DNA of 64,000 bases from Paguma larvata (Eukaryota; Chordata; Mammalia; Carnivora; Viverridae), in assembly GCA_030068075.1 (NCBI GenBank), contig CM057825.1:77515123-77579122 (forward strand), in the 5' to 3' direction. Both the position numbers and the translations under genes were made by a program. Of the stretch, positions 45,663 through 55,578 are shown one piece after another (the first letter of the stretch is position 1; every line of letters starts with the position of its first letter). The notes under the pieces are model-generated. The model was not told the DNA's origin, did no database searches, and saw only the letters and a program-made list of their open reading frames with translations.

Positions 45663-48600
45663 TTATGTTTTATCTCCATCCCTCCCTGTGTCTTTTTTTC
45701 CTTTCCCCTCTTCCCCTCCCCCTGGTTTTTGCTTAGTCTCACAAAGTCCACCTATTCGTGGAAACATATGGTATCTGTCTTTTTCTGACTGACTTATTTC
45801 ACTTAACATAATACCCTCCAGTTCCATCCATGTTGCTACACATGGCCAGATTTCATTTTTTCTCATTGCCATGTAGTAGTCCATTGTATATATGTGCCAC
45901 AACTTCTTTATCCATTCGTCAGTTGATGGGCACTTGGTTTGCTTCCACGATTTGGCTATTGTCGAAAGTGCTGCTATGAACATTGGGGTACACGTACCCC
46001 TATGCATCAGCATTCCTGTGTCTCTTGGGTAGATTCCTAGCAGTGCTATTGCTGGGTCATACGGTAGCTCTATTCTCATTTTTTTGAGGAACCTCCACAC
46101 CGTTTTCCAGAGCGGCTGTACCAGTTTGCATTCCCACCAACAGTGTAGGAGGGTGCCTGCTTCTCCACATCCCCGCCAGCATCTATAGTTTCCTGATTTA
46201 TTCATTTTAGCCACTCGTACCGGTGTAAGGTGGTATCTCAGTGTGGTTTTGATTTGTGTTTCCCTGATGATGAGTGACTTTGAGCATCGTTTCATGTGTC
46301 TGTTGGCCATCTGAATGTCCTCTTTGGAGAAGTGTCTATTCATATCTTCCGCCCACTTTTTCACTGGATTATTTGTTTTTCGGGTGTGGAGTTTGGTGAG
46401 TTCTTTATAGATTTTAGATACTAGTCCTTTATCTGATATGTCATTTGCGATTATCCTTTCCCATTCTGTCGGTTGTCTATTAGTTTTGTTGGTTGTTTCC
46501 TTTGCCGTGCAGAAGCTTTTTATCTTGATGAGGTCCCAATAGTTCATTTTTGCTTTCAATTCCCTCGCCTCTGGAGATGTGTCACATAGAAAATTGCTGC
46601 GGCTCAGGTCAAAGAGGTTTTTTCCTGCTTTCTCCTCTAGGATTTTGATGGTTTCCTGTCTCACATTCAGATCCTTCATCCATTTAGAGTTTATTTTTGT
46701 GAGTGGTGTAAGGAAGTGGTCTAGTTTCATTCTTCTGCATGTTGCTGTCCAGTTCTCCCAGCACCATTTGTTAAAGAGGCTGTCTTTTTTCCATTGGATA
46801 CTCTTTCCTGCTTTGTCAAAGATTAGATGGCCATATGCTTGTGGGTCCATCTCTGGGTTCTCTATTCTATTCCATTGGTCTATGTGTCTGTTCTTGTGCC
46901 AATACCATGCTGTCTTGATGACTACCGCTTTGTAATAGAGGTTAAAATCTGGGATTGTGATGCCTCCCGCTTTGGTTTTATTCTTCAGAATTACTTTGGC
47001 TATTCGGGGTCTTTTGTGGTTCCATACAAATTTTAGGATTGTTTGCTCTAGCTTTGAGAAGAATGCTGGTGCAATTTTGATTGGGATTGCATTGAATGTG
47101 TAGATTGCTTTAGGTAGTATTGCCATTTTAACGATATTTATTCTTCCGATCCATGAGCATGGGATGTTTTTCCATTTCCTTGTGTCTTCCTCAATTTCCT
47201 TCATAAGTTTTTTATAGTTTTCCACGTAAAGGTCTTTTACATCTTTGGTTAGGTTTATTCCTAGGTATTTGATGGTTTTTTGTGCAATTGTGAATGGGAT
47301 TCGCTTCTTTATTTCTCTTTCTATTGCTTCATTATTGGTGTAAAGGAAAGCAACCGATTTCTGTACGTTGATTTTGTATCGTGCAACTTTGCCAAATTCA
47401 TGGATCAGTTCTAGTAGGCTTTCGGTGGATTCTTTTGGGTTTTCCATGTAAAGTATCATGTCGTCTGCAAAAAGTGAAAGTTTGACTTCGTCCTTGCCTA
47501 TCCTGATGCCTTTTATTTTGCTTTCTTGTCTGATTGCTGATGCTAGGACCTCCAACACTATGTTAAATAGCAGTGGTGAGAGTGGACATCCCTGTCGTGT
47601 TCCTGATCTCAGGGGGAAGGCTCTCAGTTTTTCCCCATTGAGGATGATATGAGCTGTGGGCTTTTCATAAATGGCTTTTATGATGTCTAAGTATGTTCCT
47701 TCTATCCCGACTTTCTCGAGAGTTTTTATTAAGAAAGGATGCTGTATTTTGTCAAATGCTTTTTCTGCATCAATTGACAGGATCATATGGTTCTTATCTT
47801 TTCTTTTGTTAATGTGATGTATCACGTTGATTGATTTACGAATGTTGAACCATCCCTGCAACCCAGGGATGAATCCTACTTGATTGTGGTGGATAATTCT
47901 TTTTATATGCTGTTGGATTCTATTTGCTAATATCTTGTTAAGAATTTTTGCATCCATGTTCATCAAGGATATCGGCCTGTAATTCTCTTTTTTTGCTGGG
48001 TCTCTATCTGGTTTGGGAATCAAAGTGATGCTGGCTTCATAGAATGAGTCCGGGAGTTTTCTTTCTGTCTCAATTTTTTGGAACAGCTTGAGGAGGATAG
48101 GTATTAACTCTGTTTTAAATGTCTGGTAAGATTCCGCAGGGAAGCCATCTGGCCCTGGACTTTTATTTGCTGGGAGATTTTTGATAACTGATTCAATTTC
48201 TTCACTAGTTATGGGTCTGTTCAAGTTTTCTATTTCTTCCTGTTTGAGTTTTGGTAGCATGTGGCTGTTTAGGAATTTGTCCATTTCTTCCAGGTTGCTC
48301 AATTTGACGGCATAGAGTTTTTCATAATATTCTCTGATGATTGCTTGTATTTCTGAGGGATTAGTTGTAATCACTCCATTTTCGTTCATGATTTTATTGA
48401 TTTGGTTTCTCCCTCTTTTCTTTTTGAGGAGCCTGGCTAGAGGTTTATCAATTTTGTTTATTTTTTCAAAGAACCAACTCTTGGTTTCATTGATCTGTTC
48501 CACTACTTTTTCTGTTTCCATATGATTAATTTGTGCCCTAATCTTTGTTATTTCTCTCTTTCTGCTAGGTTTGGGCTGTCTTAGCTGTTCTGCTTCTAGT

Positions 48601-48749
48601 TCCTTTAGGCGTGCTGTTAGAATTTGTGTTAGGAGTTTTTCTTGTTTCTTGAGATGGGTCTGGATTGCAATATATTTCCCTCTCAGGACTGCCTTTGCTG
48701 CATCCCAAAGTGTTTGGATTGTCGTATTTTCATTTTCATTTGTTTCCAT
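45663..48749 (-). CDS. L1 ORF2 downstream part: reverse transcriptase and C-terminal Cys domain (after a nonsense codon)
   Basis: In frame with the endonuclease part (48786-49637) but separated from it by a TAG at ORF2 codon 284. The first Met after the stop is codon 297; nothing shows that it is used. Numbering from the ORF2 ATG at 49637, the conserved RT signs are SPGPDGF (about 494), IDAEKAFD (Asp about 623), [13 protein letters not shown], and FADD with its two Asp at 725-726. The C-terminal zinc-knuckle-like motif C-x3-C-x7-H-x4-C lies at about 1153-1170. No further stop or frameshift interrupts these 1028 codons. The protein would reverse-transcribe L1 RNA at a nicked target. It ends with about 26 residues (Lys/Gly/Glu-rich) beyond the usual human L1 end. 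Confidence 0.92.
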   Translation of the reverse strand: METNENENTTIQTLWDAAKAVLRGKYIAIQTHLKKQEKLLTQILTARLKELEAEQLRQPKPSRKREITKIRAQINHMETEKVVEQINETKSWFFEKINKIDKPLARLLKKKRGRNQINKIMNENGVITTNPSEIQAIIREYYEKLYAVKLSNLEEMDKFLNSHMLPKLKQEEIENLNRPITSEEIESVIKNLPANKSPGPDGFPAESYQTFKTELIPILLKLFQKIETERKLPDSFYEASITLIPKPDRDPAKKENYRPISLMNMDAKILNKILANRIQQHIKRIIHHNQVGFIPGLQGWFNIRKSINVIHHINKRKDKNHMILSIDAEKAFDKIQHPFLIKTLEKVGIEGTYLDIIKAIYEKPTAHIILNGEKLRAFPLRSGTRQGCPLSPLLFNIVLEVLASAIRQESKIKGIRIGKDEVKLSLFADDMILYMENPKESTESLLELIHEFGKVARYKINVQKSVAFLYTNNEAIEREIKKRIPFTIAQKTIKYLGINLTKDVKDLYVENYKKLMKEIEEDTRKWKNIPCSWIGRINIVKMAILPKAIYTFNAIPIKIAPAFFSKLEQTILKFVWNHKRPRIAKVILKNKTKAGGITIPDFNLYYKAVVIKTAWYWHKNRHIDQWNRIENPEMDPQAYGHLIFDKAGKSIQWKKDSLFNKWCWENWTATCRRMKLDHFLTPLTKINSKWMKDLNVRQETIKILEEKAGKNLFDLSRSNFLCDTSPEARELKAKMNYWDLIKIKSFCTAKETTNKTNRQPTEWERIIANDISDKGLVSKIYKELTKLHTRKTNNPVKKWAEDMNRHFSKEDIQMANRHMKRCSKSLIIRETQIKTTLRYHLTPVRVAKMNKSGNYRCWRGCGEAGTLLHCWWECKLVQPLWKTVWRFLKKMRIELPYDPAIALLGIYPRDTGMLMHRGTCTPMFIAALSTIAKSWKQTKCPSTDEWIKKLWHIYTMDYYMAMRKNEIWPCVATWMELEGIMLSEISQSEKDRYHMFPRIGGLCETKQKPGGGEEGKGKKDTGRDGDKT

Positions 48750-48785
48750 GTATTTTTTAATTTCTTCTCTGATTGCTTGGTTGAC

Positions 48786-49637
48786 CTATTCGTCTTTTAG
48801 TAGGTTGTTCTTTAGCCTCCATGTTTGTGGGGGCTTCCCAGACTTTTTCCTGTGGTTGATTTCAAGTTTCAAAGCATTGTGGTCTGAAATTGTGCATGGT
48901 ATGATCTCAATTTTTTTATACTTATTCAGCGCTTCCTTGTGCCCCAAAATGTGGTCTATCTTGGAAAATGTACCATGTGCATTTGAGAAGAATGTAAATT
49001 CCTTTGCTTCTGGATGAAGGGCCCTGAAGATATCTGTCAGGCCCATCTGTTCCAACGTGTCGTTCAGGTCCATTGTTTCCATGCTGATTCTCTGTTTAGT
49101 GGATCTATCCAGAGCTGTGAGTGGGGTATTAAGGTCTCCTGCAACTAGCACATTTTTATCAATAAGATGACTTATGTTTGTAATTAGTTGCTTGACAAAT
49201 TTGGGTGCCCCAGAATTTGGTGCGTAGATATTTATAATTGTTAGCTCTTCCTGCTGGATAGTCCCTGTGATTATTATATAATGCCCTTCTTCATCTCTTA
49301 TTACATCTTTTACTTTAAAGTCCAGTTTATCTGATATAAGTGTGGCTACTCCAGCTTTCTTCTGAGTTCCTGTAGCATGGTAGATAGTTCTCCATCCCCT
49401 CACTTTCAGTCTGAAGGTGTCCTCAGGTTTAAAATGTGTCTCTTGAAGACAACAGATAGATGGGTCTTGTTTTCTAATCCATTCCGTTACCCTGTGTCTT
49501 TTAATTGGAGCGTTTAGTCCATTTACATTCAGTGTTAATATTGAAAAATGTGGGTTTAGCGTCAAGGTGTTGTCTGTAGGTTTCATGTTTGTAAGGATGT
49601 CTCTGGTGCTCTGTGTTCCTTGCAACCTTTCCTTCAT
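48786..49637 (-). CDS. L1 ORF2 upstream part: AP-type endonuclease, ends at a premature TAG
   Basis: 283 residues. All active-site residues of the L1 apurinic/apyrimidinic-like endonuclease are present: Asn37 (LNVNG), Glu66 (QETH), Tyr138 (IYAPN), Asp168 and Asn170 (GDLNTP), Asp228 (SKIDHI), Asp252 and His253 (SDHNA). Each sits exactly 23 positions later than in human ORF2p, because the frame starts at an ATG that overlaps the ORF1 stop (ATGA). A second Met at codon 18 would shorten the extra leader to 6 residues. Codon 284 is TAG where the second L1 in this window has TGG (Trp), so one G-to-A change truncates the protein just after the endonuclease. If made, the product would be an endonuclease without reverse transcriptase. 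Confidence 0.93.
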   Translation of the reverse strand: MKERLQGTQSTRDILTNMKPTDNTLTLNPHFSILTLNVNGLNAPIKRHRVTEWIRKQDPSICCLQETHFKPEDTFRLKVRGWRTIYHATGTQKKAGVATLISDKLDFKVKDVIRDEEGHYIIITGTIQQEELTIINIYAPNSGAPKFVKQLITNISHLIDKNVLVAGDLNTPLTALDRSTKQRISMETMDLNDTLEQMGLTDIFRALHPEAKEFTFFSNAHGTFSKIDHILGHKEALNKYKKIEIIPCTISDHNALKLEINHRKKSGKPPQTWRLKNNLLKDE

Positions 49638-50527
49638 AGAGTCCCCCTCAGGATCTCTTGTAAGATTGGTTTATTTGTGATGTATTCCTTCAGTTTTTGT
49701 TTGTTTGGGAAGACCTTTATTTCTCCATCCATTTTGAATGACAGGCTGGCTGGATAAAGGATTCTTGGCTGCATGTCCTTCCTGTTCATCACATTGAAGA
49801 TTTCCTGCCATTCCTTTCTGGCTTGCCAAGTTTCTGTGGATAAGTCCGCTACTACCCTAATGTGTCTGCCTTTGTAAGTCAAGGCCCGTTTATCCCTAGC
49901 TGCTTTTAGGATTCTCTCTTTATCTTTGTATTTTCCCAGCTTCACTATGATGTGTCTTGCTGAAGGCCTATTTGGGTTACGTCTGAGGGGAGTTCTCTGT
50001 GCCTCTTGGACTTCAATGCCCATTTCTTTCTTCATGTTGGGGAAGTTCTCATTGATGATTTGTTCAAATACCCCTTCGATTCCTTTCTCTCTCTCTTCTT
50101 CCTCTGGAATTCCTATAATACGGATGTTATTCCGTTTGATTGCATCGCTCAGCTCTCGAATTCTCCTTTCCTGTTCCTGAATCAATTTCTCTCTCTTTTT
50201 CTCTGCTTCATCCTTTTCTGTAATTTTGTCTTCTAGTTCCCCTATTCTATCTTCTGCCTCTGCAATCCGCGCTATGGCTGCCTCCAATTTGTTTTGCCCC
50301 TCATTTAAATCCTTTTTTAATTCCTGTACATCTTTTTTTAGGACCTTGATCTCTGCCTCTAGGGACCCCCTGATTTCTTCTATGTTTTTTTCAAGCCCTG
50401 CGAGTATTTTTATATTTATCGTTCTGTATTCTTGTTCTGTTAAGTTGCTTATGTCTGCTTTCATCATTTCTTGTGCTGTCACTATTTCCTGTACAGTCTT
50501 CTGAGGGGAGTTCTTCCGTTTGGTCAT
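49634..50527 (-). CDS. L1 ORF1p RNA-binding protein, intact
   Basis: 297 residues, no stop or shift. ORF1p forms trimers that coat L1 RNA in the cytoplasm. The order is as in other mammals: a basic, variable N-terminus (1-45), a long heptad-rich, Glu/Lys-rich coiled coil (about 46-130, with KKDVQELKKDL and EAEDRIGELEDK), an RRM-type domain (about 132-225, starting RNNIRIIGIPEEEE), and the C-terminal domain (about 226-290, with ADLSTETWQARKEW and QPRILYPASLSF). It ends sooner than human ORF1p (338 residues), lacking the tail after the C-terminal domain. Its TGA shares two bases with the ORF2 ATG (ATGA, 49637-49634). Start: first ATG after the 5'UTR (MTKRKNSPQK), the same as in the second copy. 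Confidence 0.95.
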   Translation of the reverse strand: MTKRKNSPQKTVQEIVTAQEMMKADISNLTEQEYRTINIKILAGLEKNIEEIRGSLEAEIKVLKKDVQELKKDLNEGQNKLEAAIARIAEAEDRIGELEDKITEKDEAEKKREKLIQEQERRIRELSDAIKRNNIRIIGIPEEEEREKGIEGVFEQIINENFPNMKKEMGIEVQEAQRTPLRRNPNRPSARHIIVKLGKYKDKERILKAARDKRALTYKGRHIRVVADLSTETWQARKEWQEIFNVMNRKDMQPRILYPASLSFKMDGEIKVFPNKQKLKEYITNKPILQEILRGTL

Positions 50528-52038
50528 TTTGGCAATGTGTGTATTGGTTTATTTCCTATTTCTCCCTGGAAAGGAAAAGGGTCAGACCGACAAACAGGAA
50601 GCACAGACTCACAACCTTACTGACCAATGAGACAGACAAACAAATCACAACCTAAAAAAGATTAACAAATGACAGTCTGGAGGCATGCAACCTGATGTAC
50701 CAGCTACACGATAATGATGGGATGTGCGCTCTGCTGATGGCAGAGCATACATAGAGTAGTGACAGGTGTGGGCCGAAGAAGAAATTGAACTTTGACCAGG
50801 TAGAGAGATTAGAAGACTTGATCAGCAGGAGAGAAATCAGAATAAGGAAGGATGTGAGGAAAGAGAAATGAAGTTAGATGTTGTCCAGGTGCACTATGTG
50901 GTCTGACTGTTCCATAGAGAGAGATAGGAAGTTAAAGAGGGAGGTGTATAACATGCATTGAGAGAGTGGGTAAAATGTCTGTTTAAGCAAGCCAAAACCC
51001 CCTGGTGACAGGTTTAGAGGTGGGGAGAGAGAGGAAGAATATATCTAAAACCGAAGAATTGACCTAGAGTTAATCCAGGCAATGCTGCAGTAGTTGTGTC
51101 TCCGCAGCTACCACTCCGGGAGAAGGGCGTCTCTCATATGAGGAGGGGTGTTGCCTGGTGTAGGCGGGTCCCACCTCCACCGCTGGGGGTGGAGTCCTAG
51201 GTTTTGGCTTTATGGGAATGCGCGACCACAATGGCGCCCTCCCGGCCCGACTGTCTCAGATCACTCCTCAGTTTCCGTCCTCAACTCCATCCAGATTACC
51301 AACACAGTTCAAATTGCTGGGCGGTGGCGCCGCCCAAGCTCATCTGAGTTCCTTTAACTCCCTCTGACTGCCATGCCTTATGTAAATTGAGTCTCTGACT
51401 CAGCACTGCTGCGACCACAATGGCGTCCCCGTAGCCTCTTTTCACGGAGCTAGAGTCTCCGAACCCTCCTCTGTGTCCGTCCTCGACTTGGTCAGGGTGC
51501 AGGGGCAGCACGACCCGCTGGGTGGTCGCGAGACCCTGCACGCTCAGCCTTCCCCACCCGAATTATGCCTCTGACTCAGCACCAATCCAGCAATGGCGTG
51601 CGCGCCTCTCCGTGTCAGGGGCTGGGACAGCGTCACTGGCTCCGTAGTGAGGAAAGCTCCGCCAGCTCCACCATGAGCAACAACCCTCTCTCAAAAAAGC
51701 CTTGCGAATAGGGACTGGATGATAAGCTCCCTCTCCGCCCGGGTTCGAGGTACTTTCCCCGCTGCTCTTTCTCTTCCCCTTGTCTTTCGGAGGAAGGGGC
51801 CCAGGGCCCCGGGCCCACTCCCCGCAGTCCGCACCTCCGCGGCTCTCTTTCTTTCTCCCAGATTTCACTCACTCAGTGTCCCCAGATGCTCTGGTTTTGG
51901 CGTTATCTTTCCTGTAGGTTCCAACTCCTCTTCCTGCAGATCCCTGCGATTGAGAGTTTCTCGGTCTCAGTCCCTCTCAGATTGAGTCGCCAGAGACCAG
52001 CAGTGGGTATTACTTCTTTTCCGCCATCTTGAACCTCC
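50528..52038 (-). promoter_or_regulatory. L1 5'UTR with internal promoter, CpG-rich distal part
   Basis: 1.5 kb. The outer 0.9 kb (about 51140-52038) is CpG-rich, as expected for an L1 promoter. The inner part is AT-richer. The outer part contains repeated words: gcgaccacaatggcg at 51222-51236 and 51411-51425, a related caatggcg at 51591-51598, tctgactcagcac at 51394 and 51570, and tccgtcctc at 51274 and 51476. This suggests diverged tandem units of about 175-200 bp. By analogy with other L1s it drives transcription from its first bases by RNA polymerase II. Confidence 0.85.
52021..52031 (-). promoter_or_regulatory. YY1-type site at the L1 5' end
   Basis: CAAGATGGCGG on the minus strand, 8 bases from the L1 5' end (GGAGGTTCAAGATGGCGG). 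Human L1 has a YY1 site of the same core at the same place, where it fixes the transcription start. Its presence next to the target duplication shows the 5' end is complete. Confidence 0.8.
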
Positions 52039-52054
52039 TAAATTCAGTCTTTTT
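52039..52054. repeat. Target-site duplication, right copy, of the full-length L1
   Basis: Identical to 45469-45484 over 16 bases; followed by aatgaa. Confidence 0.95.
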
Positions 52055-52759
52055 AATGAATACTTCCTTGACCAATTTTTAAAATCTTCTTAATTTACAT
52101 ATTTAAAGATCAAATCAAAATAGATAATACCAAGTAGTACAGAGGGCTGATAACAGATAGGAAGAGCACTGCCTACCGAGTTCCTCAGTCCCATAACTCC
52201 AGGGTGTGGTACTCATGCTCAAATTCCAAGTAGCAACATTGTTGAAAGGTAGGATAAAAGATGGGATAGAGAACAGGGCAAAAGATGACATTCTATTTTC
52301 TCTTAAAGGAGTATCCTAGAGGCTGCCAGATTTTATTTCTATTTACATGCCCTTGGCTAGAATTCAGTGACATGGCCACACCAGCGGCAAGGAGGCTGGG
52401 AATTATCTTTATTATGAGAGATCATATGTCCTGCTGAGACTTCAATTTTGATAGAAGAAGGAAGCATGGATATGAGAGGCAAAAATTGGGTGTTTGAAAG
52501 AGTTGGGCATCCTAGAATCCTTACTTTCCCAGATATCTATCTCTTTCCCCTTCCCAAAGTACTTTGATATGTTTCCAATTATCTTGTTCTCCTCCAGAAC
52601 TCAGCTCCATAAATAGATTACCAGATCCTTCTATATTGGTCACTGCCACAGGTCCTATAGATTCACCAGAATGATCCATGTCTATGAAAGTATAACTTCA
52701 TTTTACTTAAGTAAAGCTGCCTTTCATAGAGAACTTTGGTGCATGATTGCGCTGCACTG
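52055..52759. other. Non-coding sequence, nothing recognised
   Basis: No feature assigned. Confidence 0.45.
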
Positions 52760-52783
52760 TTTTTTTTTTTTTTTTTTTTTTTT
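52760..52783. repeat. Poly-T run
   Basis: About 23 uninterrupted T. No SINE or L1 body follows directly, so the origin of this homopolymer is unclear. Confidence 0.85.
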
Positions 52784-53130
52784 AACCAGTATCTGCTTCC
52801 CTCCCCTCAGGGAAGCACTATATTCCCCTACCTCATTGGCCATGTGACTGGCTTCAGGCAATACAATTTGAAATTGATGTATTTTCACTTTGGCAAAAAG
52901 CTTTAGTAATCAGTTTGTGCTTCTACTATTTTCTTTTTCTCTCTGCAACATCAGTCCAGAAGGCACTGCTCCTTCAGCCTAGGTGCCAGAGGGCAAGGTG
53001 ACATGGAGCAGAGCCTCCTCCAAATGCCCATGGACACATAGCATGAGCAGGGAGTAAGCCTCCGTAGCTCTGAGACTCTCAGATCTTGGGGGCATTTAGC
53101 CCCTCAGCGTGATCTTGTCTATACAATTTT
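52784..53130 (+). mobile_element. Probable ancient dispersed repeat, family not named
   Basis: 'cattggccatgtgactggcttcaggcaataca', seen in pieces, then 'ttcagcctaggtgccagagg', 'gacatggagcagagcc' and 'catagcatgagcagggagtaa' make a series that I know from a common mammalian interspersed element, but I cannot name it with confidence. No open frame. Confidence 0.5.
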
Positions 53131-53960
53131 TATGCTAAAATTATTTCCATCTGGTTTCCTTTTTACCTAAGTCACCTTCACTTCCCAGTCAGGAAGGAGT
53201 GAAGAGGTAAGACAAAAAGAGAATGAAAGGAAAAGAAAAGACCGTTATGTTGCATTAAGACTGCAGTATCACCAGCTGCTTATTTTACATTCTAATTTCC
53301 AGAATATACTTGACATTTTGTTTTAGCCTTTCCAATCACATATAAGCAAAATGTTAAGTGAGGTGATAATGGCAGGAAAAAAGTGTCCCCTAAATGAACC
53401 TATTTATATCAGGTTTATTATTGAAAATAACTGTCTAGGAGCATTGACATTAGTAAGAAAAAATTAGCACATTTCTTGTGTTTTTATTTATGTATATAAC
53501 TTTGCAATCAAGGGTTTATCTAACTGAGAGACTTTGTCTTAAATATAGTCATTGGTATAAGTCCATGTGGTCATTAGCAAGTCAAAGTGCTCAATTTTAC
53601 AAATGAATGAGAACTTTCTACCTTGTACATTTGATACCAGGAAGCTCGGTCACTAGAACTTGTGTACCAGCTTCAGAGTTCTGGCTGTATGGATCTTGGC
53701 CATCACTGCCAGTACTCTGTCTTTCCCTAAAGGTTTGGGAGCGTTTTAAGCACGAACTCATAGTGTAGAATTATGAGGGCTTTTCATTATATAGCCGTAT
53801 TCAACTCTTACCATACAGACATTTCTTATACATTCATACCGCTTTTAAGTTGTCAACATCTTTCTCTCATCTCTGCCTAAGGGTCAGTAACAAATTTTAG
53901 GTGAGACACAAAATCATTTCTCACCAAAGATGATTTACAAGCCTCATGTGAAGAAGCTAA
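53131..53960. other. Non-coding sequence, nothing recognised
   Basis: No feature assigned. Confidence 0.45.
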
Positions 53961-54185
53961 TAATTGTGGTTTAAAAAATTTTTTTTAACATTTATTTAGA
54001 GACAGAGCACGCGTGGGGGAGGGACAGAGAGAGAGGGAGGCACAGAACGTGAAGCAGGCTCCAGGCTCTTAGCCGTCAGCACAGAGACCGATGCAGGGCT
54101 CAAACTCATGAACCATGAGATCATGACCTGAGCCAAAGTTGGACGCTTAACTGACTGAGCCACCCAGCTGCCCCTAATTGGTTTT
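53961..54185 (-). mobile_element. Feliform SINE (SINEC_Fc-type), antisense
   Basis: 'aacatttatttagagacagag', 'gaagcaggctccaggctctt', 'ctcaaactcatgaaccatga', and head 'gagccacccagctgcccc'. Flanks taattgtggttt (53961-53972) and taattggtttt (54175-54185) suggest an imperfect target duplication. Confidence 0.94.
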
Positions 54186-54281
54186 GACAGTAGAGGTGCT
54201 AATGGTTTGCCCATGGAACTAGCAGGGTAATAGTTTGATGGAATATACCTTTTTTTTTTTTTTAACCATTCCATCTCAAAC

Positions 54282-54338
54282 ATCCAGAATAGGACTTGGC
54301 ACACAGTAGGTATTCACTCAGTGAATATTTGCTGAGGG
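54282..54338 (+). mobile_element. L2 3'-end relic, sense
   Basis: 'aggacttggcacacagtaggtattcactcagtgaatatttgctgaggg', read in pieces, keeps the L2 end (ggcacatagtaggcgctcaataaatatttgttgaa). A poly-T run of 13 lies just before (54251-54263). Confidence 0.65.
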
Positions 54339-55001
54339 AAAGAATGTTAGATCATCTGGAGCTCAGAACCAAGTCTTCCAGGTCACACTGAGCCTTCGAT
54401 ACTCTTCTTAGTAAAGAGATGTGAATCCTTTCTCACTTGTATTTCCATCAGTATGGACCCTTAGCATTACAAGATTTGTCTGTGATATAATGAGGTGTAT
54501 TTTCAAAAAAAAAGGAGGTTTGATCTTCAGATTCCTCACCCCAGGTGTTCTGAGATGTTGCCACTGCTCAGAGCACTTTATGAGCCCTACTTCTCCCCCA
54601 GCAGGTGATCTCTCAATAGGGTTGGTGTGTTTATATTACAAGTGTTACCAGGTAGTGGCTGCTGTGACTGGATGACATAGAGTCTGAAACCTGCAGTGCC
54701 CCTTCTGTTCGTCTGACTCCTACCCTAAGGCAGCAATAGTTGGTAGATACAGTAATTGTTAATGAGTCTAATTTCTCCCAGTGACTAGTTGACTGCCTAG
54801 TGGTAAAATATGCAAACAAATGTTCTGAATCTCTCAAGTTCCATGGCTACGAACAGCCTCCGAAAGTTGACTTCTTGTTTTTCTGTTTCGAGGTGGCATA
54901 GACACTGAGGAAAGCAAATGGGACACTGGGGAGAAATTGGTTCTAGTTTAAAGAAAAATTAAGACTTCATATAAGCTTTTAATGGATACAGGAGGTAGAA
55001 A
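54339..55001. other. Non-coding sequence, nothing recognised
   Basis: No feature assigned. Confidence 0.45.
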
Positions 55002-55162
55002 ATCATGGTGTAGAGGTAAAAAGCATGGTGTCTGGGGTCATAGAGCCAGGTTTCAAATGCCAAAACTCTGGTAATGTGGCCATAAGCAAGTAGCATTTTT
55101 TTTATATTTCAGTTTCTTTATCTGTAAAATGGGAATGGTGATAACATCTACCTCATAGGGTC
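55002..55162 (+). mobile_element. MIR, sense
   Basis: 'catggtgtagaggtaaaaag', 'catggtgtctggggtcatag', 'tttctttatctgtaaaatggg' and 'taacatctacctcatagggt' are in MIR order. Confidence 0.83.
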
Positions 55163-55264
55163 CTTTTTTTTTTTAATTAAGACACGATGATAGTGAGCAT
55201 AAAACGGACTTCTGTGGTGCTCGACATCTGGACATTTTCTTACTTGAAGAGCTAGTTAAACAGG

Positions 55265-55340
55265 CAGTTTCAACTTTTTGAAATTCATCAAAGTGAACAC
55301 TACGTGTACTTTTATCACTATATATATTTCAATAAAAATT
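55265..55340 (+). mobile_element. Possible L1 3' end, sense
   Basis: 'aaattcatcaaagtgaacac' followed by 'atatatttcaataaaaatt' resembles the sense 3' terminus of older L1 elements including an AATAAA signal. Short. Confidence 0.45.
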
Positions 55341-55352
55341 GACTTTGCTTTC

Positions 55353-55516
55353 TCTATGTTCATCTGTTTTGTTTCTGATATTCCACAGAAGAGTGAAGTC
55401 TTAAGATATTTGTCTTTCTCTGACTAACTCACTTTGATTCACATAATACAGTCTAGTTCCATCCACATTGTTGCAAATGGCAAGACTTCATTCTTTTTGA
55501 TTGCCAAGTAATATTC

Positions 55517-55563
<47 letters not shown>

Positions 55564-55578
55564 AAAATATACCATATA
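55353..55578 (-). mobile_element. Carnivore L1 internal 3' fragment, antisense
   Basis: 'ctatgttcatctgttttgtttc' through 'tttgattgccaagtaatattcc' and into a (TG)n run. It corresponds to 58031-58250; from 55438 to 55520 the two are identical. The rest of the L1 3'UTR is absent on the left. Confidence 0.85.
55519..55560. repeat. (TG)n microsatellite in L1
   Basis: About twenty-one uninterrupted TG units, in the same L1 position as those at 43872 and 58196. Confidence 0.95.

Larger units (their letters stand above)
45485..52038 (-). mobile_element. Full-length LINE-1 (carnivore L1), antisense, nearly intact
   Basis: About 6.55 kb, complete from 5'UTR to poly-A. Read on the minus strand: 5'UTR (52038-50528), ORF1 (50527-49634, intact), ORF2 (49637-45663, one in-frame nonsense codon), 3'UTR with a G-rich tract (45662-45510), then poly-A (45509-45485). 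The 16-bp perfect target duplication and the TTTT/AA site show target-primed reverse transcription. No SINE or other element has inserted in it. Few disabling changes and kept CpGs in the 5'UTR suggest a recent insertion for this genome. Confidence 0.97.

Noticed and set aside
51140..52035. CpG-rich island considered as a host gene promoter
   Set aside because: It lies inside the L1 between ORF1 and the target duplication, so it is the L1 5'UTR.
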